A stretch of 64,000 nt of DNA. It comes from Brugia malayi (lineage: Eukaryota > Nematoda > Chromadorea > Rhabditida > Onchocercidae). The notes below the pieces were generated by a model, which saw only the letters and a list, made by a program, of their open reading frames with translations, did not search any database and was not told the origin of the DNA. The stretch spans positions 12,854,501-12,918,500 of the forward strand of contig NW_025062476.1 of assembly GCF_000002995.4 (NCBI RefSeq), read 5' to 3'. Below are positions 39,741 through 52,275 of this stretch, piece by piece (the stretch's first letter is position 1; each line of letters begins with the position of its first letter). Both the position numbers and the translations under genes were made by a program.

Positions 39741-40094
39741 ATTATTCAAAATCAAATTTTACAAAAGGAAAGTGAAAGTATTTTTAAATTTTCATTTGAA
39801 ATTGCTATTTGATTTCATTTATCATTCGATTAATTATTATTAAATTTTGCATTTCTTCATTATTTCATTTTATTTTATTATTTAATCATGGATTTTTTTT
39901 ATTTTTGCTAATTGATGTGATATTTTAATAAAATTCTCAATGAAAATTAAGATTTAAAAAACATATTTTGAATATTTTGTTAAGATTATTCTAATTTGTG
40001 ATTTAATAATAATAAAAATTTTTAAATCTTTCTTCTATTCTTTTTTTTTTTTTTTTGATATCATTTTATTTCCTTTTTTAATATCATTTTTGTT

Positions 40095-40137
40095 TCTTCT
40101 CTTTCTCTCTCCCTCTCTCCCTCTCCCTCTCTCTCTT
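40095..40137. repeat. CT-rich microsatellite
   Basis: Short CTCTCTCC-type run, one of several in the desert. Confidence -1.
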
Positions 40138-41214
40138 ACAAATGAATGATGATACAGCAATAATGATATTAATTAAATGAAAATGTAATTAATTAGATAA
40201 ATGTAAGAGAAAAGGAAAAAATAAAAGAATGGGAAAAGAAAAAAAAAATAATAAATTTGAAGTTATATTAATTTTAAAATAATTTAAAAAAGTTAATAAT
40301 ATTTTTAAAAAATTTAAATATTAATTTAATTTTTAAATCATAACTTCAAATATAAAAATATCATATTAAAATACGTGCAGTTTTGATAATGAAACTAATT
40401 TTATTATATTTACTTAAAAAAAAAAACAACATAAGTAATTGAGAAAAAAAAATTAATAATAAAATTACTAAATAAAATTTATCAAAAGGAATTAATAAAT
40501 AAAATATTAATCAAAATACTTTTATTTTGTAGTTACTTTTACATACTTTAGATACAAATATTTCTTCTTTTTTTAAACTGTATTTTTTTTTTCTTTTGTC
40601 TCATAAAAAAATTATTTCATAAATATATTCAATAAATGATATTTATATCAATAATCATTAATGATATTATCAGCTTTAACTTTTTTTTTTTTCCAATCAT
40701 TTAAAAATCACTTGAAAATATGTTATTTAAAATAAAAATTTACCTTTTTTTTAAAGGAAAAAAAAAAAAAAAGAAAAGAAATGATGATAATATGAAATAA
40801 AGTACAAAATAAAAAAAAAAAAAAAAAAAGGAAAGAAAAAATGTATACCTGAATTATTACAACAAAATAAATACAACAATTTTGATATTTCTTTTTTACC
40901 GATTTAAAATTTGATATAAAAATAATCTAAAAAGTGAAAATGTTAGATGATAATAACGAGCATTATGAAAAAAAAAAAAAAAAGAAAAGGAAAAAGGAAA
41001 AGATGAAAAATGATAGATCAATCATTGATTTGTGTTCATTTCATTTTTCAATTCATCCTAAAGCTCTTAAAAAAAAAAAAAAAATTGAAAAAGAATGGAA
41101 AAAGAAATTGATGAAAGATTAATAAATATCATTGTTGAATTAAAAAAAAAAAAAGAAGAAAAATGCATTGAAAAAAAGGTATCACAAATATTTGTAATTG
41201 ATGTATAAAGTTTA

Positions 41215-41300
41215 CATTAGTATTATCATCATTATTATCACTATTATTATCATCATCATTACCACTATTATTATCATCATTATTATCACTATCATTTTAA
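41215..41300. repeat. ATT/ATC trinucleotide microsatellite
   Basis: Imperfect ATTATC/ATCATT run. It is followed by long A-runs near 41535 and 41605. Confidence -1.
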
Positions 41301-41535
41301 ATGTCACCATTATTGTCATCTAAAATCATTATATTAGTCAAATATTTTGCTGTAATTAAATCTTTTCAAATTTTTTTTTTCTTTTCTGTATTTAAAAAAA
41401 GGAAGAAAAAAGTATTTTTTGTTACAACTCATCTTGGTCATTTTATAACTTTTTTTTTTTGTAAAAATAAAAGAAAGAGAAAAGAGGAAAAAATTGTCGA
41501 ATAAAATTTGATTGATTAATTAAAAAATTCTTCCA

Positions 41536-41566
<31 letters not shown>

Positions 41567-43326
41567 TTTTACCTATATTTGACAGTTTTATATTTAGGTA
41601 GTACAAAAAAAAAAAAAAAAAAAAAAAAAGAAAAGGAAAGAGAGGAAAAGTTCAATAAAATCTAAACAAACAAACAGTAAATATAATTTATCATAATTTT
41701 AATGATAAAATTGGTAATTTAAAAAAGAGAGGAAGAAAGATAAAAAGAAAATATTTCAATAAATTTATCAAAAAGTAAGGCAATTTTAAAATTATTTATT
41801 AAATTCATATGAGCTAACAAAAAATGAAAAAGAAAAAAATAAAAATAAAAAAGAAAAGGAATATTTGATTCAACATGTGAATTTCATCAGAAGGAAGAAA
41901 ACCCAAAAAAAAAAGAAAGATGAAATTGGTTAATGCATCATTTCAACTTCAAAAAAGATTGTAAATGAATTTTTAATCAAAATGCAAAATACATTTTAAT
42001 AAAGTGAAAAAAAAAAAAAAAAAGGGGGAGACATAAAAATAATACTTTTTGATCATTGGTAGAGAATATTTAGAGATGATGAAGGAGAATTTTTAATTAT
42101 GAAATAAACTAATTAAGATTTTATGTTTGTTATTTATTATCAATTAATGTTAACAATTCCTGTTTTCAACTCATCCTAATTGGTAAATAATTTAATAATT
42201 AATGTTTGGTTGCAGTTTATGATGAAAATATCATTGAAATAAAATATTTTTCGTTTTTGTATTAATCATTGATCAATTCAGTTAGCGAATGTTGTTATCA
42301 TTCTATAATAATCGTTAAACTATTGAGGAAAAAAAGAAAAAAATTGATCTTCTGAAGTTTACAAGACAAACTTTTTTACCAAGTTTGAATGTACATATTT
42401 GGACTTTTTTTTTTGATTAAAGGAAAATGAAAACTTTTTGTAAATATTGAAATTTGCTGTCAATTCTATTGATTTGGAATTTTTATATTTTTTTTTTCTT
42501 TTATTATCATTAGTTGCTAATTTGTCCAAGTTTAGAGTAATTGCTTCCATATTTTTAATGGTGGACATTGTTAAATTCATTGAAATTTCAATCCTATTTT
42601 TCCTTGAAATAAAATTAAATTATTATTTAATTACTTACTTTCATTGCAAAAGTTTTTCTCATTTCAGCTTTTACCAATTACTACTTTTTAAGTATCACCT
42701 AGAAAAATTCTTTCTAATAACCGATTATTTAAATTAACATTAGAATTTCAAGAACAATTAGAGAAATACATACATACGCATTGGCATTTCATCATGTGAC
42801 TTTAATTTTTTTACGAAAAAAAAAAAATTTATAATCAAAGATTAGAAAATTTATTTACTTCCACTTACATTTAAGGAAAACTAACATTCTAATAATGCAT
42901 GGGACGCATTTATTTTACGAAACAATGGTGAAGGCAAAAATGATCGATGATTGCTGCTAGAACATTGAAAAATATAAAAATATTACCTTGAAACTATCAC
43001 AACAGTTTTTGTCATTTTTGAACGAATTAAATATGAAAATTCAGGTTGATATAAGTAAAGAAAAGAAGATATATCAAAGCTAACAGTTCATAAAAAAAAA
43101 AAATAAATAAATAAATGAAGAGAAAAAGCAGTTTTTTTTTCTCTCTACAGCTACTAATTAAAGCAAATTTGAAAGTATATCACGAAAAAATAGAAATAAT
43201 AATTATGAAATGATTTAAATCGGAATATATCAAAAATTTTCCAATATTAAACTATGCGAAGAAAATTCATAACATTGGTGAACTTTTCTTTTTTTTTTTT
43301 TTTTCAAAATGATATCTACAAATCTT

Positions 43327-46300
43327 TTACTCTTTCCCTATTTTCGGATTATGATCATCTGGAAATGACACTTTTCCTTCAACAAATTTGCTAATATCTT
43401 TGAATGATGCCTTCTGTGAGCCACGTTTAGCTGGTTTTGGCATTAAAGGACCGGGACGCCAACCAATAAATGAAACAATCTGAAAAGTTGCTGGACATGG
43501 CGCATCATCACGAGAAAACATTGACCTAAAATACGGATAAACATTTATACATGGTGATTTATACAAAAATAAACATTCTAGAAGCTTTTTTTCACGTTTA
43601 TACGTAATCAAACTACATTTATACAACAACCTCACCTATAAATAACATAATCAGCTATAAGCTATAAGAATATCTCTTCTAACATACAAAAATAAACATT
43701 CTAGAAGCTTTTTTTTCACGTTTATACCTAATCAAACTACGTTTATGCAACAACCTTTACCTATAAATAGTATCAGCAGCTATAAGAATATCTTTTCTAA
43801 TATGTGCTGATCGATTTCGCAGTGCATTCGATTCACCCATACCTTGTAAATCATAGAGTAAAGCAAAAATATTCGGATAACCAACCTGAAAAAAAAAAAA
43901 AATGAAAAAAAAAAATGAAAAAATTTCGATAGAAAATAGAGGAAAAAAAAAAAAAAAAAGACAGAAATTAATGTGGAAATCAAAGAATTTGGTAAATCAT
44001 AGCAATATTAACAATTTCTCAGCTTAAAATTATATTATTTTTAATGCCATCAAAATCAATGATTAGTTATTAATTTCAAAATAAAAGATAAATATTACTA
44101 TTACCGTCAGCTCATCCGTATCCAATGTAATCATTCCAAAACCAGCCTGACTCATTAACGATCCCACATCATCTGCTCTAACAAACGGTGAAATATGCAA
44201 ACCAATGCCGCCCAATCTCTCCATTTCAGCTAACTGTAAGGCTATTCGAAGTTCATACAATGTTTCATTAGCTAGCATAGCACCAATAAGTGGACAATCA
44301 GGACGAAGGATCGATAAACAACGCGAAAACCTGAATTTTTTTCTAGAAAAATAACTCAGATCAAGTTTAACTGCATTAATATTAAAATCAAACTTCTAAA
44401 ACACAACGCAAAAATAAAATCTGGCGTAAAAATACGACAAAACAAAACAAAACAAATACAAAAGAGCATTAAGACATCATATTAATCATAATCTAACCAT
44501 CTTTAACTATTATTTTTTAAAAAAAGAAAAATACTTCAATTCGAAAAAACTAATCACGAGTAAACTATGTGGAATAAAAACAAAAAAAAAAAAAAAAAAA
44601 TCAATAAATGAATAAGAGACATTATGGAATGATACTGATTATTAGCACCGATATGCAATAATAATGCTTTTCTTTCGTCATTTCAAAAGAATAAACAAAT
44701 AGAAACCATTTCTCTAGGTCGTTAATCCAATGGGCACTAAGGCTGGATACCACCAAATCAGCTGACTTTTCCCGGAAAGGTGCCATTGATTCATCTGCAA
44801 TGACACTCAAAACAGGTACTTCAGGATCAGCTGCACCTCTACTTCGTCTTATCAGTCCTGCGCTCATATCACATTGAATAATAACACCCACATTTTCCTA
44901 TGAAATCATAAACATTTTAACTATTTATTATCCATATGTTGTTATACTTTCATGCAATATCAACACTCTTCCATGTAAACAATTCTATCTTATCAAATTT
45001 TTTGCGAATTATTTTCATAATGAATTACCTATATTGAAAGAATATATTATAATCATAAAATAAACTATATGGTAGACTTTCTCTTGGAAACATAACTGTA
45101 TGCTAAAGAAAGATATTTATAGATCGTTTTCAAAAAGCTTGTGATACCTTTACTCAAATGATCCGAATAAATTTACTCATTATTTAATTTTTCACTATTT
45201 ATAGATTATCTGTCATTATTTTTAGATCATAATATAAAATCAACTGAGCTATTGAATAACTTAAATATTTATTATTTAAAGTGAAAATTATGAAGCACTG
45301 GATTGAATCACACACTATTATCGATTAGCAAAAATAAACAATATACAATTTACTGAATTTAAGAAGAAAAGAAAGAACCTTAATCAAATTCGTCGCAATA
45401 TGGCCACTACCACATCCGATATCAATGCAAATATCGTTGAATTTGGTTAAATCGAATACCTTATCAGCTACACGATAAGCTATTTCATCCTAAAATTAAT
45501 TTATTACAAATGCTTCTAATGACTTCAAAAATTTCATACATGAATTAGGAAAATGTTCTGGATTTAACATACCATTATCCAATTAAGGATTGGAAAACCA
45601 AGAACAAAAAATTTCCCTATCACTGATAAAATCAACCAGAACAAATATGTTACTACTAGTTACAAAAGGTTAATTATTTCTTTTTTTTTTAAAAAAAAAA
45701 AAAAAAATTGCCAATATCGAAACTTTTTTCTTGAATCAATAAACATTTGAATTGTTACATCTTTCTTTTTATCGTTCACACTAACATAAAAACAAAACAA
45801 CGTATTATAGTCTCCTACAAATATTATTTCATTCCATTTTAAAACAACAACAAATATAACAATATAAATTCATAGCAATTACTCAAAATCATGAAAAATG
45901 CATACTAACATTAAAAAAATACTAGCATCATGTAATAATGCTTATTATTATATTTCATCACTTGAATTCGCATATTTCCATATATGATTAAATAGTTCAA
46001 TATCAGATATCAATTTTAATTAACAAAAATTTTAAAAGAGATGTCAAATGAATAAGTTTAAAAAATGATAAATGAATTTCAAATAAAGCCAAAAAGCAAA
46101 TGGAAAAACAAAAAAAACAAAAAAAGAAAGGAAATAAACATTTACATAGGATTTTCTTTCCTTTTCTGAAATATAAGAATAAATATTAAATAACAACTTA
46201 CTTTAACATACTGGCAAACATCATAATCATCCAATTGAGCAGCTCTATTGCGTTGAATTCTCTTCGTTTCACGATCAAAAATTATTGTACCTTCCGAAAC

Positions 46301-46426
46301 AGTACATAAGAAATGTTTTCCAATTAAATTTTTTTTAAAGAATATCTGATCGAATTTTCTTGAATTTATCGATAAATTATGAAACAAAGACAGAATTGTG
46401 CGAGAACAAGAAGGCAAAGATGTCAT
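43327..46426 (-). CDS. NDUFAF5: NDUFAF5 homologue, complex I assembly methyltransferase
   Basis: In humans NDUFAF5 is a matrix-side mitochondrial protein that hydroxylates an arginine of complex I subunit NDUFS7 during early assembly; it has a SAM-methyltransferase fold. Six exons with closing phases encode 358 residues (human 345): 46202-46426, 45379-45489, 44707-44897, 44105-44330, 43761-43885, 43327-43525. The N-terminus is rich in Ser, Lys and Arg and poor in acids, as for a mitochondrial presequence. IFDRETKRIQRNRAA matches the human IFDRDLKRKQKNWAA region. The SAM-binding loop is DIGCGSG (98-104). Further family blocks are DLVVSSLSAHWINDLEKW, ETLYELRIALQLAEMERLGG, DLQGMGESNA and ATFQIVSFIGW. 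The start is the first ATG after a TTTCAG acceptor at 46428. An alternative in-frame ATG 15 bases upstream would overlap that acceptor. Confidence -1.
43556..43805 (-). repeat. Tandem duplication covering the exon 5 donor of NDUFAF5
   Basis: About 125 bp occurs twice in tandem (about 43556-43683 and 43684-43805). Shared blocks are AAATAAACATTCTAGAAGC, TTTTCACGTTTATAC, AATCAAACTAC and the last 40 or so bases of exon 5 with its donor. The upstream copy in gene sense is the functional exon end; the other sits in the intron with a donor-like GTGAGG and some changes. Confidence -1.
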
Positions 46427-46434
46427 CCTGAAAT
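46427..46434 (-). promoter_or_regulatory. Likely trans-splice acceptor of the NDUFAF5 gene
   Basis: On the minus strand AATTTCAG lies one base before the start codon. With no coding exon upstream, this fits spliced-leader trans-splicing, although a cis-spliced untranslated exon is also possible. Confidence -1.
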
Positions 46435-47434
46435 TAACCAATTTTCTGAATCATTCAATGTAAATTTTTAAAGGCAAAATGACAAGAAGAATATGCCCAT
46501 ATGAGTTTGATATAATAATCAAAATTAATTTTTCAAACTGAAATCACTGAGGGGAAAAAAAAAAACACTTATAAACGGTTGACTTTCATCTATCTTCAAG
46601 GTAAATAAGTTATAAGGTGTAATATTCGAGACAGTAGAAGCCATTGAAATGATCATATTCAAACTATAGTCGATATTTTTTGAACAAATTCACTTAAATT
46701 GTCATACATGTTTGTCATATAATTTATATAGAATGTCCTTGCACAAAAGAAACTAAAAAAAAAAAAAAAAAAAAAAAAAGATTTTTCTCTTTTGTCACAG
46801 ATAAACATAAATGGTTACATGAATGCATGGTTGATCATTCAGCTGATCATTCAACTTTGTTAATTCAGAAATACGAATGAATAATAAAAAAAAAGAACCA
46901 AAGGTTTACTCCATTTGATGCCTGCAAATTTATATGGTAAAAATTATACGAAAAATAGAAAAGAAATAACAATTCTATGAATCAAAGCTATATAGAAACA
47001 TAGTAACTTATCTCTATGACATTGCAGAAATATTATTACTAATTAAATTAAGCAATTCATTTAATTACTTCAACTTTGCATTTTATTTTTCACAATTTAT
47101 CATCCTAAACGAATAAAAATAAAAAAATAGGAATTTGTAGTTGTTATTGGATCTTCATTAATTCATATAAGCTCTACAAGTTGAACAACATAAATTGATG
47201 CAAATTTCTGACATCCATTCTGAAAGGAACACAATTTCCATAAAAATCCAAAACTCCCCACCAACTTTCTGTCATTATTTCGATTTTTTTTTCCAAAATT
47301 TTCTCAAAAAAAAAAAAAAAGCTAATTGAGCAGCTTTAAAATTACTGGGACGAACCTGAATAGATATTAATATAACATAAACAATTTCCTGCCAGGAAAG
47401 AAGACTTCAAATTAGATGAAGCAAAAACAAAGAT
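46435..47434. other. Spacer between ALG3 and NDUFAF5
   Basis: One kilobase, A+T-rich, with A-runs near 46755 and 47309. No coding segment recognised. It holds the ALG3 3' end and perhaps a trans-splicing signal; I see no clear AATAAA on the minus strand near the ALG3 stop. Confidence -1.
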
Positions 47435-50400
47435 TTATGTAATTTTATGTATTTTCAGATTACTATCATTATAATAATCATGTATCAATATGCAAAATAT
47501 AGCAATGTGAAAGCAATGAAGCATTGCTGAACTGATAACTGTCGAAGGATAGGTATTCCAGCATAACTCAATTCCAACAAGAATACAGCATCTAAAAATC
47601 CGTAAGTTTTTTTTTTTTTTTTTTATATTTTCGTTGTTGTTTATGCTTCAAAACAAGTAAACAATCTTGTCAGTAAATGGGATACACCAAATATAAGTGT
47701 GCAATACCAGTTTCGTTCATTATTTTGAGGAAAACTAGTGATACCAAAAATTATTTGATAAAATATAAAGTTTGGTTAAAGAAAATACCTTAAAATTATT
47801 GACAATGGTGATACAGCATCAACTGATCTGTAAATATGAGATATTTACAAATAATTAAAAAATTTTACACTTTGATATATTTTGTTCATTCCAAGAAAAA
47901 AGTGCTTCGAGTATTTCTGCAAACAATAAAGTCTGTAATATTATATCATATATTCAAAGAATAACAGACGGAATAAAAAATAAAAAAAATTACTTTTGCA
48001 TGGATGTTATTCTGTCCTTGAAAAACCAATCACTATGGAACGGTAAACCAGCAAACAACAAATAGGGTAATGTATAAAAGTACCAACTGTAAAATTGATA
48101 ATGCAATGACCGAGCAACGCATATACCAATTAAATTTGCTGTGAACAAAGCTATAAGCATTTCTGAAAATTAAAATTATTTCAAAAAAAAAAAAAATTAC
48201 TCATAAAGTTGTGGTTATGCGATATGCAATAAAAGAAAAATAGAAATTGATTTAACTTTAAAAGTTGCAATCATTCAATATGTAACAAATACCAAACTTG
48301 ATGAAGGAATTTTTTTTTCAATAAATTTATATTTTCTAGAGATAAAGTAGAATGAAGTAAAGAGAATACCATTAGTACTCAATAACAATTTACCATACTT
48401 CACCATTGATAACATATGCATATATCCACCATATCGCCTGAAATTATTTAATTTCAAAATCTTATAACTTAAAGTGATATTTTTGTAAACATTTCAAATC
48501 AGTTTATAATCACAGCCAGATAAAAGCAGTTATTTCATCTGCTCATATATCAAGTTTTTTTAGTCACAACTGTCCTGAGAAAACTCACTGTTTGATATTT
48601 CTAAACATTTCAAATCATTTTATAATCATATCTAGATAAGTAATCGAATGTTCAAGAAACATTATCAATATCCCGATAAAATTAACGCTTAACTTGATAG
48701 AAACCAAAGCTGAATGAAAAAAAAAAAGTACCTAAACCATAAGTATCCAGCAAAGAAAAGCAAAATAATATGAGTGGCTAGTAAGAATATGTGAAACCGA
48801 TGATCCAAAAATATTTCCTCTGATAAAAAACGCCAATTCACTGTCCATTTGAAGAGAAAAACTCTGCCCAAATCGAAAGATCTTTGCAAGTACGAGAATG
48901 GATCATGCAATAGGAACGGAAGTGCTAAGACAATCTATAAAATTAGCATAATATAAGAAAATAAAAATAAATGAGGAAAAAAAATCCAATAAGAAATTTT
49001 TAGGATAGCAAAATTGCTATAATTGACAAAGTTATCATATGATATAAGCATACTTAATTTACTTAATTTTGAAATTAACAACACTACTTAATTTTTTTAA
49101 TTTAAGTAGCATTTGTAGCTAATCATAGTGAACGATTTTCGATATGAAAACAGTAAATTAATTAGGAATATTCCTTAATTTTAAACATAACGCCACTGTT
49201 TACAAATGAAAGCCAACAATTCCTTTATTCCTTCATATGAAAATAAAAAAAAATGTATGTCACTCTCACGTTAACTTGTTTACCTGAATCGTAGCGCATA
49301 ATACAATTGTTTTGAACGTATTCCAGTAACCAGTATTCAAAAGAAGAATGAACAAAAGTGCTGGAGAAAACAATAATGTATTCATTTTCACTGATACAGC
49401 CAAACTGAAAATATTACTAATCATTTGAATATAGTAATTTGTATAAAAATTTTTGTAGGTTTTTAGACCTTCAAAATTAAATTAATTCATAGTAAAAAAA
49501 AGAACCTATAAAATATGGAGCCAATTTGAAAATAATGACTAATCCATAAATTAACAGCCAAATAAAAGAGCAACATTGCAACTGGATCATTGAATAATCG
49601 AAGAAGATAGATGGAATGAATTCGATATGATATACAACACAGTATAATTAGTACAAATGGAGGCAACTGGAAACAAAGAATTGATTTTACTCAAACAATG
49701 CTGAATTCATTTATTTATTTTAGAAAAAAGAAATGAGAATTGAAAATCTTTATCGTAACAAAATGCAATAATATATGTCGATGCTATGTTATTCTACGAT
49801 TAGACTAAGTATAAAACATTTTTCAAAAAGTAATTTAAATGCATACTGGAACTAAGTCATACTGACATAAGCATCACATATATTAGTACATTTTTTTTTT
49901 TCTTCGCTATTCTGACTTCACTTCAATAAACGGCTATCAATGAAACAGTTCAAATCGTTTAATCTAGATTATAGTGAGTTATATGGTAAAAAAAAGATTT
50001 AAAAACAAATTTTTTCTCAAATAGTAATAAGAAATTCTTTTAAAACTTACTCTATGGCTCATATAATATATACGAAAAACTAATAATAAGCTTGTCAAAT
50101 ACAGAAATCCGAAAATATATTGAGCCGTACGGATATCATGTCCATGATTGGTGATATGAGAAAGGATTAAATAAAACCAAATATGACCAGCTGGATACCT
50201 GAAAATTATTTGCTCAGGTTTATTTAATAATTTAAACGATACATTTTTCTTAAAGAAATCTTTAGATGCAAACATTTGTCTCAAATTATCAGTTGTTAGT
50301 TCATTATTATTGGTGGATTAGTTTATTGCCTCACAACCTATCAAACCAATTCATTTACAGTCCAAGCAACCATATACCAGTTTTGCTAAATTTTTCAAGC

Positions 50401-50841
50401 TACTTCACAATTTTTAAGCTATCATTCTAATCCTTCATGAATTGCATTAAAAAAAAGAGCAAAATTGCTTAATGAAAAAGAAATTTAGATAAAGCAGAAA
50501 CAAACTAACACGATAGGACCGGTATCACCTTCAATTTTTGTGTAATTACGAATTCCTTGTTCATAGCAACTCACCTGTTGCATGTAAGTAGTCCAATCTA
50601 TTTCGGTATCTGTAAATGTTGCTTTTGTATTTAAAAAAAAATGAAAAAATAAGAGAAGCAAGCAATCGAATCATTTTACCTGACAAAAAATCTTAGACAG
50701 CATGAAAAGAAACAACTTACATGGTACTTTTCGGATGACTAACGTGCATAAAACAGCATCAAATATCCATAAAAATACAGCAAATAATTTGAAATTTATT
50801 GGATTGATATGAAATAAAAATGTAATCAGTGAAGATATCAT
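47435..50841 (-). CDS. ALG3: ALG3 homologue, dolichyl-P-mannose alpha-1,3-mannosyltransferase
   Basis: ALG3 (GT58 family) is a multi-pass ER membrane enzyme that adds the first lumenal mannose, from dolichyl-P-mannose, to the Man5GlcNAc2-PP-dolichol precursor of N-glycans. Ten exons with closing phases give 420 residues (human 438): 50721-50841, 50510-50609, 50051-50198, 49506-49666, 49284-49404, 48732-48934, 48394-48437, 47994-48162, 47789-47827, 47435-47591. Diagnostic blocks: [97 protein letters not shown] and [10 protein letters not shown]. Hydrophobic segments run throughout. The ATG at 50839-50841 directly abuts an acceptor. The stretch before [10 protein letters not shown] is somewhat longer than in human, which makes exon 47789-47827 the least certain. 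Confidence -1.
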
Positions 50842-50850
50842 CTGAAATAG
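50842..50850 (-). promoter_or_regulatory. Likely trans-splice acceptor directly at the ALG3 ATG
   Basis: CTATTTCAG immediately precedes the ALG3 ATG with no intervening base. In nematodes this is typical of spliced-leader addition; a cis-spliced leader exon cannot be excluded. Confidence -1.
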
Positions 50851-52103
50851 AGAATAATTTATATTACCACGTACTAATATAATAAATTATCAAATGGAGG
50901 AATACCAAAAGATGGGATACCAGAGTTATATCACAGTGGTGTTGAAAAGTCCACGTATCCACGAAAAATGAAATATTAAAAGTCATACTTTAGCATAAAG
51001 TACCGCCATTAAATACAACCTTACCAACACTATTAACTGGCAATAGCTGTATTATGTATATCTTAAATAATTACTAATTCGTGATTATTTCACTATCAAA
51101 TCCATAATAATTGTAACCTTTGACATCTCCATTAGCCTTGAAGTATATAATATAGGTATGCTGTCCGGTATAAAGTCGCACTACTCTTAAAACTTCAGCT
51201 ATTTGGCAAACTTTCTGTAATTTGTTTGCTACTTCATTCCCTTTTATATTTCACCAGCAAATCACATTAACGAAAGAAAATTTCTTCAGTAAAATGGTAA
51301 CAATTTCTGCGAAACATCTTATAAAATTCGAACTATTTATAATTTTTTCGGTGTAATCATATAAAATACAAAAACAATTTCAGGAAAAATTTACAACAAA
51401 TGTAAACTCTCGAAAGATACTTTTGCTAAATTTCCGAAACTTGCATGTCAAAGGATAGGATATGATATATACAGCGTGCGAATTGTGCAAAAAATTCTCT
51501 TCAATGACTTAATTCCCTCTACAGAAACAGAATGAAATAAAACTTTTGAATTAAGCACTTAGAAACAACCAAAAAAAAAATACATCCGACAAATCGGGAT
51601 AAATATCACAGAAATTCATCAATTTCGGAATGTTCTCTCACATTGATCTTTACTGCTTCACCATCCATTTACATGAACTTTTGTTTACGAATCTTTAGTT
51701 TCATGATTAACCGATCAATTCGTCCCTAACATAATTCTTCGTTTTGACTTTAATCTTCAACATTGTTCATCGTTCATGCTGCCTGCCTGCAATAATGCAT
51801 TAAATTTCGAATTATCGATCAATAATATTTCACTAGAAAAGGAAAAGGGTAGAAATATATATATTATTCACTTCGAATATGTTTTACTATATCACTTATA
51901 AAAGAACCCATAGAAATAGAATGAAAAGTGTTCAATTAGGGACATTTCAGATGCGAACACTTTAGAGTATTCATTCGTACGATACGAAAAAAAAAAAAAA
52001 ACAGAACTAACAAACAAACAGAATTAATCCAAAAGTTTGCTGAAAATTCTATGGATTGTCACTGTCATCTTCTAAGTGATAAAATACGAAATATGACAAC
52101 TTG

Positions 52104-52275
52104 CAAAACAAATTAAATCAAACCTACTTTTATTTACTCTAAATTATGCAAAAATTATGAACGAATCATTCACTGCTATAATTATCATAATGAAAATAAG
52201 TTAATAGACTTTGTAAATAAATTATATCAAACATTTCATAAATAAACAAATGTTAACAAATAAACATTAAAGTGG
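52104..52275 (+). repeat. Dispersed duplicate, copy 1 (partner at 54166)
   Basis: About 170 bp resembling 54166-54335 in the same orientation: shared CAAAACAAATTAAATC, CTACTTTTATTTA, GAATCATTCAC and AAACATTAAA, with substitutions and a short AAAT expansion in the partner. Non-coding. Confidence -1.

Larger units (their letters stand above)
30229..43326. other. 13-kb gene-free region upstream of the ATPase gene
   Basis: I find no exon-like segment with protein similarity on either strand. It would contain the ATPase promoter, any untranslated first exon, and the 3' flank of NDUFAF5. Content is homopolymers, trinucleotide and CT/GA microsatellites and several tandem arrays listed separately. 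A few stretches are less A+T-extreme (about 36340-36420, 36955-37020, 37420-37480, 38080-38190) and could be regulatory. Open frames here are low-complexity. Confidence -1.

Noticed and set aside
47875..47916. Candidate extra ALG3 exon reading [11 protein letters not shown]
   Set aside because: Its phase does not fit the flanking exons without a stop, whereas skipping it closes the reading frame.
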